Assembly: GCA_943736015.1 (NCBI GenBank)
Contig: OX031061.1
Location: forward strand, 65,602,192 to 65,666,191
Direction of reading: 5' to 3'
From: Tridacna crocea
Lineage: Eukaryota; Mollusca; Bivalvia; Cardiida; Cardiidae
Length of the DNA stretch: 64,000 bases
Shown here: positions 11,001-19,121 of the stretch, in pieces
How positions within the stretch are numbered: the first letter of the stretch is position 1
Layout: each line of letters begins with the position of its first letter
Notes under the pieces: model-generated
What the model saw: only the letters and a program-made list of their open reading frames with translations
Told to the model about the DNA's origin: nothing
Database searches by the model: none
Translations under genes and position numbers: made by a program

Positions 11001-13127
11001 TTTCTCGAGTGGTAAAGAGTTAAGATATTTTTAGATTTCACACCAAAAATCAATAAAGCATTGTGGGAATGTCAAGTGACTCGTCTGTGACTCAATACAC
11101 TTACATTCCATTACATAACAGACATTTAATAATCATTTTCCATAGTGTCTTCTTCGAACGCTATGTTTGAAACTTCGTCTGTGAATTCCTGTTTGTAGAT
11201 GAGCGAATTGATCATCTAAAAATAGAACGTGTCTCCCATTGGTGTCAACCTGGGCCATAGTAAATCTTTAATTTCTCCTGTTGTCGGATGGTTTTCAACT
11301 ACTTGGTTTTATGAATGAAAATTAACCCATTACCACACAATCCCTACTTTTGACACCCTGGAGAAAGAAGCCTTTTGAAAACACTGTAGGAAAAGGAGAA
11401 AATGCTGGTAACCAGCATTTTCTCCTTTTCCCACAGTGATTTTCTACCCTTTCCGAAACAAATTTCAATTTTTCAGTCACCTTTATTTTGTCGTCTGCAA
11501 ATGCTTTCAAATTGAACCAGTCTAAAATTTTGTGGTTTGGTAAGGAGTTAAAAGGCTTTTGGAGTATACGGATGATTTTTTTTGCATTTTTGTAAAATTT
11601 TTGTCCCAAAATCTGAAGAGCCACCTTTAAGAGGCACTCTGACAAAAGAGGGCTTGTTGTATCTTTGTGATGTGTTATCTCAAGCAAGTCATCTCTTTCT
11701 TAAATATCAATAAAACCCAGTCTATTCAGCTACTGATTGAATCGTGTGGAAGACTGGTCCTTTGACATGTGCCAAGACTCAGTCAATGGTAACCAGCATT
11801 TTGTCCTTTTCTCACAATGTTTTTCACCTTTCTGAAAACAGTTTTCAATTTTAAAGCCATACTTATATTGTCTTTCAATTTGGACAGGTCTACAATTTTG
11901 TCATTTGGTATAGTTAACTCATTACCACACAATTCCAACTTTAACAACCCTTAGAAAGAAGCCTTTTGAAAACATTTTTTAGGAAAAGAGGAAATGCTGG
12001 TAACCAGCATTTTCTCCTTTTCCTACAATGCTTCTACCTTTCTCAAAACAGTTTTCAATTTCTGAGCCAAATTTATTTTGTCGTCTGTAAATGCTTTCAA
12101 ATTGGACTGGTCTACAATTTTGGCCTTTGGCTAAGAGTAAAACCCTTTTTACGCAGAACATGACTCAGTTTATAAGAGAAACCAGTCAATTGTCACAAAG
12201 CTTGGTTTGACTAAGGGTCTACACGATGTAAATATTTTGCAAGATTACCAAAATTAGAATACTGCTGGCATTTTACTTACTAAAAATTTCAAATCCCTTT
12301 ATATTTGGCCAGATGGAAATTGTAATATTATATAAAAACATCAAATTCTGAAATCACTGTTGGAAAAAGGAGCAAAAAGTAGGTCTGAATGATGACAGGG
12401 AACTTTTACTCCAGCTTTGTATTTACATCAAAATCACATTGATTTGAAATCTAGGTACAACTCCATTGCTAGCTTTGCTATGGTCATTGATGTTAATAGC
12501 TCAGACTGTTGTATTAATAAGCCATTTGTGGGAAATAAAATGTGCACAAAATGCTAGTAATACTGGTTAATACCATTTTTTTCCTTTTTCCACTATGTTT
12601 TCAAAAGTTTTCTTTGCCATGGTTATTAAAAGTCAGTATTGTTTGAAAGAGAATTAACTCTCTACCAAATGACAAAATTTTTGGCTTGTCCAAATTGAAA
12701 GCATTTGCAGACCACAAAATAGTACAGTGACTGAAAATTTGAAACTGGTTTTGTGATTGGTAGAAAACATTGTGGAAAAAGGAGAAAATGCCAGTTACCA
12801 GCATTTTCTCCTTTTCCCACAATGTTTTCTGAAGGCTTCTTTCTCAGGGTCGCCAAAAGAAGGGAATGTGTAGTAATGGGTTAAAAGAATTAGGTAAATT
12901 GTTTTTTTCCTTTTGAATTTTTTCGTTTGTATCAATGGCAATGTGGCATGTTTTGTGTCAGAAAAATAGCCATGATGGTAATGGGTCAATACACTTTTAT
13001 TTCAGGACCATTTGTTATGAATAAACAAACTGAAATTGATCAGGCCATTAGAGATTATCGCTCAGCGCAAAATGGATTTGAAAATGCCACAAAGTGGGAA
13101 TCAACTTCTGTCCAAAATAGACGTTGA
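1830..13127 (+). CDS. PIR: Pirin, seven coding exons (isoform with terminal exon 7a)
   Basis: Pirin is an iron-binding bicupin, mostly nuclear in mammals, known as an NF-kB co-regulator; bacterial and plant relatives have quercetinase activity. Joining 1830-2012, 3435-3515, 4354-4560, 5674-5803, 7439-7521, 10295-10361 and 13006-13127 gives 290 codons, the length of human pirin as I recall it. All junctions are GT-AG and keep frame (phases 0,0,0,1,0,1). Visible family motifs are [93 protein letters not shown] and FVMN. The metal ligands His54, His56, His98 and Glu100 are all present. The second cupin is degenerate, as usual in eukaryotic pirins. The introns are packed with MITEs. Family and exon structure are near certain; the true 5' end is not. 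Confidence 0.95.
2091..2318 (+). mobile_element. TTAA-MITE family A, type copy description (pirin intron 1)
   Basis: Family A is about 225 bp. The forward strand reads TTAACYCTTTACCAMACAAT, then CCTGAGAAAGAAGCCTTTTG, a hairpin from ACATTGTGGGAAAAGGAG through TGCTGGTAACCAGCA to its complement, then TTCTACCCTTTCC, GCAAATGCTTTCAATTTGGA and GTTTGGTAAAGAGTTAA. TTAA flanks and CCCTTT/CTCTTT inverted ends resemble piggyBac elements; no transposase is present. Here the hairpin centre reads GGTTATC, the flipped state relative to most forward copies. Later entries give only orientation and peculiarities. Confidence 0.85.
2347..2575 (-). mobile_element. TTAA-MITE family A
   Basis: Reverse orientation, TTAA-like at both ends, hairpin centre GGTTAAC. 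It lies 28 bp after a forward copy, so the intron 1 transcript could fold the two together. Confidence 0.8.
2618..2812 (-). mobile_element. CAGAGCTC-ended MITE (family C)
   Basis: About 195 bp with inverted ends AGCTCCA...GGGAGTGATTTT and TTTCTCTTACC...AGAGCTCTG. A relative in the opposite orientation is at 29404-29601 and a truncated one at 24538-24678. Shared core: TAATGAGTACCCA. Confidence 0.6.
2945..3100 (-). mobile_element. Degenerate TTAA-MITE family A
   Basis: Recognisable are AACAACAAAATTCTGGACTTG, a worn hairpin (GCTGGCCTTGAGC centre) and CCTTTTCTCA. The right end is lost. Confidence 0.6.
3163..3382 (-). mobile_element. TTAA-MITE family A
   Basis: Reverse orientation with a full hairpin (GCTGGTTACCAGC). 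It ends 52 bp before pirin exon 2. Confidence 0.85.
3435..3515 (+). CDS. PIR: Pirin exon 2
   Basis: Twenty-seven codons (residues 62-88) cover the strand between the two metal-ligand motifs, including HEDFCGH and PGDLQ. Acceptor TTTCTAG ends at 3434; donor CAG/GTAAGT is at 3516. The segment is one residue shorter than human pirin before the HEDFCGH motif. Confidence 0.95.
3814..4034 (-). mobile_element. TTAA-MITE family B
   Basis: Family B shares the TTAA-CCCTTTAC ends and the core CATTGTG...CACAATGTTTTC, but the rest differs (TAGAAATGAGTATCTATGGA near one end, ACAGCAAGGATGA near the other). The hairpin loop here is damaged. The right TTAA is shared with the next element. Confidence 0.75.
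4031..4256 (+). mobile_element. TTAA-MITE family A
   Basis: Forward copy sharing its left TTAA with the family B copy. Its hairpin centre is the loopless GCTGGCCAGC. It ends 98 bp before pirin exon 3. Confidence 0.85.
4354..4560 (+). CDS. PIR: Pirin exon 3
   Basis: Sixty-nine codons (residues 89-157) start with WMTAG and carry the last two metal ligands in ILHCEMP (His98, Glu100), then HGLQLWVNL and [12 protein letters not shown]. Acceptor TTTTAG ends at 4353; donor AAG/GTAGGT is at 4561. Confidence 0.95.
4612..4850. repeat. Dispersed repeat in pirin intron 3
   Basis: Contains CGCGAAGGTAGAGAGATATA, a run of CTGTCTGTCC type, and TTTTGACGGGGGATATCAT. A similar CGACGGGGGAATA end occurs near 22135. 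It resembles a non-coding dispersed repeat seen in mollusc DNA; class not determined. Confidence 0.45.
4858..5084 (-). mobile_element. TTAA-MITE family A
   Basis: Complete reverse copy, hairpin GCTGGTTACCAGC. With the forward copy at 4031-4256 it forms an inverted pair around pirin exon 3. Confidence 0.85.
5105..5295 (-). mobile_element. Degenerate TTAA-MITE family A
   Basis: Keeps the right end (GGTAAAGGGTTGA) and a broken hairpin (CTGGTGACCAG centre). Confidence 0.6.
5492..5640 (+). mobile_element. Truncated TTAA-MITE family A
   Basis: Forward copy with the left half and a decayed hairpin; the right third is missing. It ends close to the pirin exon 4 acceptor. Confidence 0.65.
5674..5803 (+). 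CDS. PIR: Pirin exon 4
   Basis: It encodes residues 158-200 plus the first base of codon 201, with [12 protein letters not shown] and the [11 protein letters not shown] strand that opens the C-terminal cupin. Acceptor TGTTTCAG ends at 5673; donor TTG/GTAAGA is at 5804 (phase 1). A truncated MITE ends about 40 bp upstream of the acceptor. Confidence 0.95.
5824..6051 (+). mobile_element. TTAA-MITE family A
   Basis: Begins 20 bp after pirin exon 4. Very regular hairpin, 28-bp arms around GGTAACC. Its right TTAA is shared with the next copy. Confidence 0.87.
6048..6275 (-). mobile_element. TTAA-MITE family A
   Basis: Reverse copy abutting the previous forward copy through one TTAA, so the pair is a roughly 450-bp inverted duplication. 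Confidence 0.82.
6297..6524 (-). mobile_element. TTAA-MITE family A
   Basis: Reverse copy with worn left end (TTGACTCATTAATAAAC) and intact hairpin. Confidence 0.8.
6636..6712 (-). mobile_element. tRNA-related SINE fragment
   Basis: On the minus strand GGGATCGAGTCC matches a Pol III B box. The A-box half is poor. It is followed by a fragment of a Helentron-like start (AGCTCACCTAAGC, 6727). Confidence 0.45.
6982..7193 (-). mobile_element. TTAA-MITE family A
   Basis: Reverse copy with left end reduced and right end cut by the next element. Confidence 0.7.
7191..7410 (+). mobile_element. TTAA-MITE family A
   Basis: Forward copy ending 28 bp before pirin exon 5; its last bases (GGTAAAGATAATG) replace the usual GTTAA. 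Confidence 0.82.
7439..7521 (+). CDS. PIR: Pirin exon 5
   Basis: It completes Gly201 and encodes 27 more codons ([22 protein letters not shown]), part of the second cupin. Acceptor TTGTTAAAG ends at 7438. The donor AAT/GTAAAT is weaker than the others. A complete MITE ends only 28 bp before the exon, so the branch point must lie in or beside MITE sequence. Confidence 0.92.
7777..8374 (+). repeat. 37-bp minisatellite in pirin intron 5
   Basis: About 16 units of roughly 37 bp read GGTTATGATGTGGTTGAAA then AAATCTGTCACTAGAATA. The last six units are nearly identical, while the left part has indels and one degenerate unit near 7945. Confidence 0.93.
8917..9117 (-). mobile_element. TTAA-MITE family A
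   Basis: Reverse copy with a shortened hairpin: the middle of one arm is lost (GGAGTTAGTGCTGGTAACC). Confidence 0.78.
9138..9366 (+). mobile_element. TTAA-MITE family A
   Basis: Complete forward copy, TTAA at both ends, CCCTTTCCCAAACAATCCC left end. Confidence 0.87.
9398..9588 (+). mobile_element. TTAA-MITE family A, left-truncated
   Basis: Forward copy starting at AACCCTGAGGAAGGAAGC with one hairpin arm reduced. Ends GGTAAAGAGGTAA. Confidence 0.65.
9595..10270. mobile_element. TATGGCTTG-ended inverted-repeat element (family D)
   Basis: Inverted ends of about 75 bp: TATGGCTTGTAACACACGAA on the left, and the complement of TATGGTCTGCAACACACCAA on the right, each followed by a GGGCAT...CAGATACTTG type segment and GATCAGCC. 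TA flanks are compatible with a Tc1/mariner-type TA target. Relatives are at 36086-36350 and 56485-56691. No transposase is visible. The right end is 24 bp from pirin exon 6. Confidence 0.72.
10295..10361 (+). CDS. PIR: Pirin exon 6
   Basis: Twenty-two codons plus one base encode the [17 protein letters not shown] strand (residues 229-250). Acceptor AATTTTCAG ends at 10294; donor ATG/GTGAGT is at 10362 (phase 1). The right end of a 676-bp inverted-repeat element stops about 24 bp before the exon, so its insertion nearly reached the splice site. Confidence 0.93.
10433..10645 (-). mobile_element. TTAA-MITE family A
   Basis: Reverse copy 71 bp after pirin exon 6, with a shortened right hairpin arm. 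Confidence 0.8.
10795..11023 (+). mobile_element. TTAA-MITE family A
   Basis: Complete forward copy; hairpin CACTATGGGAAAAGG type with centre GGTAACCCGC. Confidence 0.87.
11322..11551 (+). mobile_element. TTAA-MITE family A
   Basis: Complete forward copy with TTAA at both ends, very close in sequence to the copies at 10795 and 31580. Confidence 0.88.
11776..11917 (+). mobile_element. Left-truncated TTAA-MITE family A
   Basis: Begins at the hairpin centre (GGTAACCAGC) and runs to the right end; its TTAA is shared with the next copy. Confidence 0.7.
11914..12141 (+). mobile_element. TTAA-MITE family A
   Basis: Complete forward copy except for a lost right TTAA. It is the nearest forward copy upstream of exon 7a. 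Confidence 0.83.
12520..12657 (-). mobile_element. Half TTAA-MITE family A
   Basis: Reverse copy retaining hairpin and right half, abutting the next copy at one TTAA. Confidence 0.65.
12654..12884 (-). mobile_element. TTAA-MITE family A
   Basis: Complete reverse copy with intact 29-bp hairpin arms, 121 bp before exon 7a. Confidence 0.87.
13006..13127 (+). CDS. PIR: Pirin terminal exon 7a
   Basis: It completes Gly251 and encodes the canonical pirin C-terminus: GPFVMN, an acidic helix, [11 protein letters not shown], then a short basic tail ending at TGA 13125. Acceptor TTTATTTCAG ends at 13005. This tail is the closer of the two alternatives to vertebrate pirin (PFVMN, NGFE). Confidence 0.93.
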
Positions 13128-13353
13128 CTGCGGACCATTTTAACTGTGGAATGGACAAATTTTCATGACATGTTTTCAAGATTAACTCATTACTGTACAG
13201 TTACATTATATTTTTTTTTCCTTATGCACTTGTGAAAAAAAAAAACCAGTTGGTTGTGACAGCAAGCATGGTACTTTCTAATTTCCGTTCCTGGAGTTTT
13301 ATAATTTTTTTTACAGTTTGGCTTTACGAGAATTGAGGCTGTGTTATTCTGGT

Positions 13354-13581
13354 GTAACCCTTTACCCAACAACAAAATTTTAGACTGGTCCAAATTGAAA
13401 GCATTTGCAGAGGACAGAATAAAAGTGACTGAAAATTAGAAATTTCTTTTGGGAAGGGTAAAAAACATTGTGGGAAAAGGAGAAACTGCTGATTACCAGC
13501 ATTTTCTCCTTTTTCCACTGTGTTTTCACAATGTTTTTTCTCAGGGTCGTAAAATACAGGGATTGTTTGGTAAAGGATTAA
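13354..13581 (-). mobile_element. TTAA-MITE family A between exons 7a and 7b
   Basis: Complete reverse copy occupying about half of the interval between the two alternative last exons; ends 32 bp before exon 7b. Confidence 0.87.
13418..13423 (+). promoter_or_regulatory. AATAAA, possible polyadenylation signal for the 7a transcript
   Basis: This is the first AATAAA after the exon 7a stop, about 290 bp downstream. It lies inside a MITE (13354-13581) and before exon 7b. If used, a transposon copy supplies the 3' end of the 7a transcript. A+T richness makes chance occurrence likely. Confidence 0.25.
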
Positions 13582-13613
13582 ATGACCCTGTAAGGGACTG
13601 ACTGTATTTATAG

Positions 13614-13729
13614 GAACCTTTGTTATGACCACAATGGAGGAAATTATGGAAGCAGAGAAAGACTATCAATACCAGAGGAATGGTTTTGAGGGGGCCCATT
13701 CTTGGAACTCTTATGTGGCATACGAATAG
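13614..13729 (+). CDS. PIR: Alternative pirin terminal exon 7b
   Basis: A second last exon lies 486 bp after exon 7a. It has an acceptor (GTATTTATAG, ending 13613), the same entry phase (GA completing Gly251), and 37 open codons to TAG 13727. The product starts GTFVMT, has EEIMEAEKDYQYQRNGFEGA, and ends SYVAYE. About 15 of 37 positions match exon 7a by eye, including FVM, DY, NGFE and W. Because 7a ends in a stop, 7b can be used only if 7a is skipped, giving a 288-residue protein. It could instead be the last exon of a lost second pirin gene, but shared phase and strand favour an alternative exon. Confidence 0.8.
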
Positions 13730-13861
13730 GTGTCAGCCCTTCACCACAAACCATTACATATTTCTTTGCCCCTGTGAGAACAGAGACTTTTATTGTGGAA
13801 AAATTGGGAAAAGCCGGTAGCCGGAAGTTTCTTCCTTTTCTTCAATATTGTTTATACACTA

Positions 13862-14093
13862 TTTATTCCTTTACCGCACAATGTTGACTTTTGAATACCT
13901 TGGGAAAGAAGCTATTTGGAAATATTGGGGAAGAAGGAGAAAATGCTGATAACCAGCATTTTCTCCTTTTCTGCAATGTTTTCTACCCTATCAAAGAAAA
14001 GTTGTGTAACTATTTGAGCCAGTTTGAAATTGTCGTCTGCAAATGCTTTCAATTTGGACAAAGCTAACGTATTGTATCCTGAAAAAGAATTAA
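13862..14093 (+). mobile_element. TTAA-MITE family A
   Basis: Forward copy with worn left TTAA. A fragment of another copy (TTGTGGAAAAATTGGGAAAA) precedes it from about 13790. Confidence 0.78.
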
Positions 14094-14628
14094 TATAAAT
14101 TCTATCAGTGCAGACAGATTAAAAACATTTTCATTATTAAATGCCTACCAGAAAAGACAGGTAAAAAGTTGGTAGTTTGGTATAGAGATATACAGGATTT
14201 GACATGAGTTGGTGTTTGAAATAGATGTTACCAATAATTAAACAAGCCTAGAGAAAATGTTATTAAGCAAGCCTGTGGTTAGCTTAATAACAGTTTTCCT
14301 TGACAAGTTTAATGAAATTTATCTCAAACAACAACAACAACAAATGTCAGATTCTTTTTATCACATAATTGTATTTAACAAAATAATACATCAGGAAATG
14401 AAAAATTATCTATAGATGCATGTGCAGTTATTATCCATAAAATCCCATTCACTTCTATGAAATACATACAAAATGATGTCAAACATGACATCACACAAAT
14501 GTGTTATCAGACGTGTTTAAGGTAGGAAAATTTGTGATGGATATATCATACCAAACAAAAGGGACGTTATGTGATAAAATGGTATACTGGTTGTGATAAA
14601 TAAAGTCAAAGATATCCAGGTGGTAGAT
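14094..14628. other. No feature recognised downstream of pirin
   Basis: AT-rich, with an ACAACAACAACAA run near 14330; no coding signature. Confidence 0.5.
14599..14604 (+). promoter_or_regulatory. AATAAA, possible polyadenylation signal for the 7b transcript
   Basis: This AATAAA about 870 bp after the exon 7b stop could end the longer transcript. Positional reasoning only. Confidence 0.2.
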
Positions 14629-14850
14629 TTAACCCTTTACCCTATTTCTATGGTTCCTCTAATTGACCCTAAGTAACAGCAAGGATGACGCCGTTTCTTA
14701 TGTGTATATGACACCTTTTCATAGCACAGAAAATATTGTGACAAAAGGTGAAATTGCTCGTTACGAGCAATTTCACCTTTTGCCACAATGTTTTCCAAGG
14801 ACTCCTACAAGCAATGCGTAGAAATGAGTATCTATGGAGTAAAGGGTTAA
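14629..14850 (+). mobile_element. TTAA-MITE family B
   Basis: Best family B copy: TTAA at both ends and hairpin centre GCTCGTTACGAGC instead of GCTGGTAACCAGC. The stem thus differs on both sides at paired positions. Confidence 0.83.
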
Positions 14851-15395
14851 GACCTGTGTATTGCAATATCAATGCTATGTGATAGTGAAGTCTTAGGTAG
14901 TTACCTCAGTGAAATTTTACACTCTGATGTTTATTTATTATTTTGTACATTTGCAAATTTTATTTTGATATGCATCTACATGTATGTAAACATAGTACTC
15001 TATAGTTCTATGCAATCTTGTCCTCTGAAAACAATGTAATACTTACAGTGAACTTCAGGTACTTTTCTATATCCTCTGAGATAAACTTGGATGCATTGTT
15101 AGCTGTGACTATTCTAAATTGATCACAAATACTCGTATGTTGTCCATTATATTAATAAATAGATAAATGTTGATGTGTGTATCATCTGGACAACGAAAAA
15201 TGTCTTAACCTTTTGCCCATAAAGAGCTAGAACTGATTTAAGTTGTTTTTGCATCCAGTGAAGATCAAGATCAGGCTGCTACTCTGTTACATATTCTGGC
15301 CATATGAAAATGTGCCAGTGTGGATTATTTTAATAATTGAAGTGGTCCATTATATTAATTCAGCATTGTAGGTGTTAACAAGCAATTTGTGTTTT
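14851..15395. other. No gene; worn repeat fragments only
   Basis: Contains a GATCAAGATCAGGCTGC segment near 15265, related to similar segments near 31195, 47355 and 53145. Otherwise unremarkable. Confidence 0.4.
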
Positions 15396-15590
15396 AGCAG
15401 TTGAAGAAAAGAGCTTTTGGAAACATTTTAGGTAAGGAGGAAAGTGCCGCTACCAGCATTTTGTCCTGTTACCAAAATGTTTTCTGCTCTTTCAAAGCAA
15501 ATTTATCATAAAAAAAAAATCACATGTAGTAAAGTTGGTTGTCTGCGTATGTAATTTGGACAAGTTTTAATTTTGCTGTCTTAATAAAAA
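15396..15590 (+). mobile_element. Degenerate TTAA-MITE family A
   Basis: Forward copy with decayed hairpin (GCCGCTACCAGC) and no clear ends. Confidence 0.55.
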
Positions 15591-15762
15591 AAGCAATCAA
15601 TTGCTCGAGCAATATGTATGTTAATCAAATACATTTAATACATATCATTTCACATTATCACATTTTCGCATTATCATGTTGTGAAAAATAATCATTGACA
15701 TGTCTTTCAGCTTTATATTGCCTTATACATGTACTCTAATAACCGAGTTATTGTCTAGTGCA

Positions 15763-15993
15763 TTAACCCTTTACCACATAATGATGAGTTTTGACGACCA
15801 TTGGAAGGAAGCCTTTTGAAAACACTGTGGAAAAAGGAGAAAATGCTGGTAACCAGGCATATCTGTTTTTCCCACAATGTCTTTTGCCTATCGATAAACA
15901 ACTGCACCATTTAATTGAGTCACATTGAGATTGTCATCTGGAAATGCTTTCAATTTGGATGGGGCTAAAATTTTGTCATCTGGTAAAGAATTA
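15763..15993 (+). mobile_element. TTAA-MITE family A
   Basis: Forward copy; right hairpin arm has a deletion (CCAGGCATATCTG). Confidence 0.8.
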
Positions 15994-16065
15994 TACGAAG
16001 CAAGTTATCACATATCTTTGGATCAATAAAATCTATCATGTATAGGGAACAGCTGAAATATGATG

Positions 16066-16200
16066 TAGAACAGTCCTTGGACATGCGGGAAAGTTACTGA
16101 AAGCGAAAAGTTTCAACCCAGGTCAGCCTGAGTGGACTGTACAGCCTGACTGTGGTTGATACTTTTTGCAGATACATCTAACCTCCCTTTCACAAGACAT
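16066..16200. repeat. Fragment of GGGGGCTTAATGCAT-ended repeat (family E)
   Basis: Contains AGGTCAGCCTGAGTGGACTG and TTTTTGCAGATACATCTAAC, related to 55277-55975 and 58310-58415. Confidence 0.5.
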
Positions 16201-16220
16201 AGCTCATAATGTACGAGCCC

Positions 16221-16671
16221 TTAACTCATTACAAAATGACAAAATATTAGGTTTGTCCAAATTGAAAGCATTTGTAGACAACAAAATAAAAGTGACTGAA
16301 AATTAGAAATTTGTTTTGTGAAGGGTAGAAAACATTGTTGAAAACGGAGAAAATGCTGGTTACTTGCATTTTCTCCTTTTCCAACAATGTTTTCTTAACC
16401 CTTTCCCAAACAACATCATTTCCGACTAGACCAAATTGGAAGCATTTGAAGACAACAAAATAAATGAAAATCGAGAATTAAAATTCTTTTTCAGCAGGGC
16501 AGAAAACATTGTGGGAAAAGGAGAAAATGCTGGTTACCAGCATTTTCTCCTTTTCCCACAAGGTTTTCAGAGGGCTTCTTTCTCAGGGTCGTGAAAACCA
16601 GGGATTGTTTGGGAAAGGGTTAAAAAAGGCTTCTTTTCTCAGGGTAGTCAAATTGTGTGGCAATGAGCTAA
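16221..16671 (-). mobile_element. TTAA-MITE family A split by a nested copy
   Basis: The outer element runs 16221-16398, is interrupted, and resumes at 16620 with AAGGCTTCTTTTCTCAGG to its right end. Removing the insert and one TTAA restores a normal copy. Confidence 0.85.
16395..16623 (-). mobile_element. Nested TTAA-MITE family A
   Basis: Complete copy flanked on both sides by TTAA, inserted just after the outer element's hairpin. Termini CCCTTTCCCAAACAACATC and GTTTGGGAAAGGG. Confidence 0.9.
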
Positions 16672-16890
16672 CCAAACAATTTTGTTTTAACGGCCCCCAG
16701 GAAACCTGATTTTGAAAGTCTTGTTGGAAAAAGGAGAACTTGCTGATGACAAGCAATTTGCCATTTTTACCTTTTCCGGTAATGTTTTCTACACTTAGTA
16801 AATCCAGCTTTTGGACAGTTTTAATTTGTCCTCTGAATAATGCCTTCAATGTTGATAATTCTAAAATCTTGTTGTCTGGTAGAGAGTTAA
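16669..16890 (+). mobile_element. TTAA-MITE family A, diverged
   Basis: Abuts the previous element; imperfect hairpin (GCTGATGACAAGC). Confidence 0.7.
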
Positions 16891-16921
16891 ACTTTTATCT
16901 TACGATCCAATCAATATAGTG

Positions 16922-17133
16922 CCTGGACACATTTGAAAACATTGTTGAAAAAGGATAAAATGCAGATAATCAGTATTTTCTTCTTGAGACTTGAAGAAAG
17001 ATTGCAGGAAAAGTAGAATACCAGCATTTTCTCCTTTTCCTGCGATCTTTTCTATCCTTTCAACACATTTAACCGCATTTAATAATATTGCCATCTGCAA
17101 ATGTCTTCAATTTAGACAATTTTATTCCCTCAA
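16922..17133 (+). mobile_element. Degenerate TTAA-MITE family A
   Basis: Worn hairpin with an extra 40-bp segment in the loop; ends at the next copy. Confidence 0.6.
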
Positions 17134-17358
17134 CTCTTTACCACACAATCCCGACTTTTAACGATCCTGAGAAAGAAGCCTATCGAAAACATTGTGGGAA
17201 AAGGAGAAAATGCTGGTAACCAGCATTTTCTCCTTTTCCCACAATGTTTTCTACCGCTCACAAAACAAATTTCAAATTTTCAGTCACTTTCATTTTGTCG
17301 TCTGCAAATGCTTTCGATTTGGACAAGCCTAAATTATTGTCGTTTGGTAAAGAGTTAA
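17130..17358 (+). mobile_element. TTAA-MITE family A
   Basis: Complete, close to consensus throughout; one of the best reference copies. Confidence 0.88.
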
Positions 17359-17699
17359 TAATCAGGGTTTTCTCCTGTATTATTAAATGTGTCTGTGTTT
17401 AGCTGTATTGATATATTGATATTGTTTGTGCCATGATAATTCATTGTTTAAGATTTCTGATGAATACTCAGAACATTGTAGATCTGTTTTGTTTTTTTTT
17501 AAAATAAAATTATTTATTAGATAGAACACATATGAGTTGTTGTAACCTCCTACAGGCTCGTAAAGTTTTTCATGAATAATTTAATAGGCAGTAGATCTGG
17601 ATAGATTGTCTAAAACATTGCGCTACAACGACCTACCCATGTGTGTAGGTTCTCTGGAAATAGCAACATTAACCACTTTATTAAGTCTTTGATTAATTT

Positions 17700-18512
17700 T
17701 TATAAGCCCGTCGAAGACTGGAAGTATTATGGGATCACCCGTGGCGAGCGTGCGGGCGGCGTCCAGTTCTTTGTCCGGAGCATGTCTCCAAAACTATACT
17801 AGCTAGGGTTAAGAAATTTCACGGGTGGATAAATCTCATCAAGGGGGAGTGCAGTGCACATGAACCATAACTCTTGCTTGCTTAATCTTTGAGTTATTGC
17901 CCTTTGTTGTTTTTCATATTTGAATTTTGTCCAGAGCATATCCTCAAACTATACTAGCTAGGGTTCATCAAGAGGGAGTGCAGTGCACATGAACCATAAC
18001 TCTTGCTTGCTGAATTTTTGAGTTATTGCCCTTTGTTGTTTTTCATACGTGCAGTGCTTATAAATTGCAACTTTTGCTTGCTTAATTTTTCAGTTGTGGG
18101 AGAGTACATCTTATGAAATAGGACTGTGAGGGATTGTTGCTGCTCCCTAAACTTTTGTGTTCTTCCCCTGTATTGTTTTCGGGACTTAAATTTTTATTTG
18201 GAGGATTCTCCAATGCTATGCTAGCTATTGCTAGGAAATTTCATGACATGAAATATCTAGTTATTTCTACACATAAATTTTGACCACTCTGTATCTCCAG
18301 GAGTGTAGGTGTTGTCTATGAAATTTCATCCGCTTATTTGGCGATTTTAATTTTTTTTTTTTTTTTGAAAGATGTGAAATCAAAACTGCCGTTTGCTTCA
18401 ATCAATGGCAAAAATTTCTGCACTACTATTTTTCCTCTACCTCCCCTATATGATTATTATGCCCCAGCTTTACAACTTGGGGTAAGACGACGTATCTTGT
18501 TATAATTTGGTT
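17700..18512. repeat. Dispersed repeat with internal duplicated unit (family F)
   Basis: Starts AAGCCCGTCGAAGACTGG and ends TATTATGCCCCAGC...GGGGTAAGACGACGTATC, a possible imperfect inverted end pair. Inside, a unit with GAACCATAACTCTTGCTTGC and GAGTTATTGCCCTTTGTTG is repeated two to three times. No coding capacity; class uncertain. Confidence 0.55.
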
Positions 18513-18909
18513 TCCAAAACTGCTTTCTCCCCTTCAATAGACAAGCGGCATGGCTTTTGCCATATTTCACTTGCCTGAAGCAAATACTCTGTATTCGGGC
18601 AAAGTCCAAGAGTTAGTTGGTGGATAAAGAGTTAAGGGTTATGTAAGCTTGGTTATTGTTTATCTGCTCACCATTGGCCAATTATGTTTTGGAGGACAAT
18701 ATATGGTCCGGTGGTCTTGATTAATTTGAGGGAAATTAGTGGATAACACCAAGAGCTTGACTGACCATGTACTTCTGTATAAATCATCTGTGATTAAACC
18801 ATAGAATTTTATGATGATATGGGTAAGTGATTTTATTTACTAGCTCACCTGACAATTGAGAACATTAAAACGATTGTTTTTTATCTATAAACTTTTTTTT
18901 TCATCTGGT

Positions 18910-19112
18910 AAGTCTTTACAATTAGATAAAATGGTCAACTCGTCAAAGGTTAAACTTTAATGTTAGATAATGCTTTTTCTACATGGTAATGGATAGAAAA
19001 CAGGGTTGAGAGGGGAGAAAAAGCTGGTTACTAAGGGTTTCTCTTTCTTCCACCATGTTCTCAAAGGCCTTTTTTCTTTGAATCTGTTCAAATTAGGTGT
19101 GGCAAAGGGGTA
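18910..19112 (-). mobile_element. Degenerate TTAA-MITE family A
   Basis: Hairpin reduced to GAGAAAAAGCTGGTTACTAAG...TTTCTCTTTC; outer ends barely recognisable. Confidence 0.5.
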
Positions 19113-19121
19113 ATGATATAG

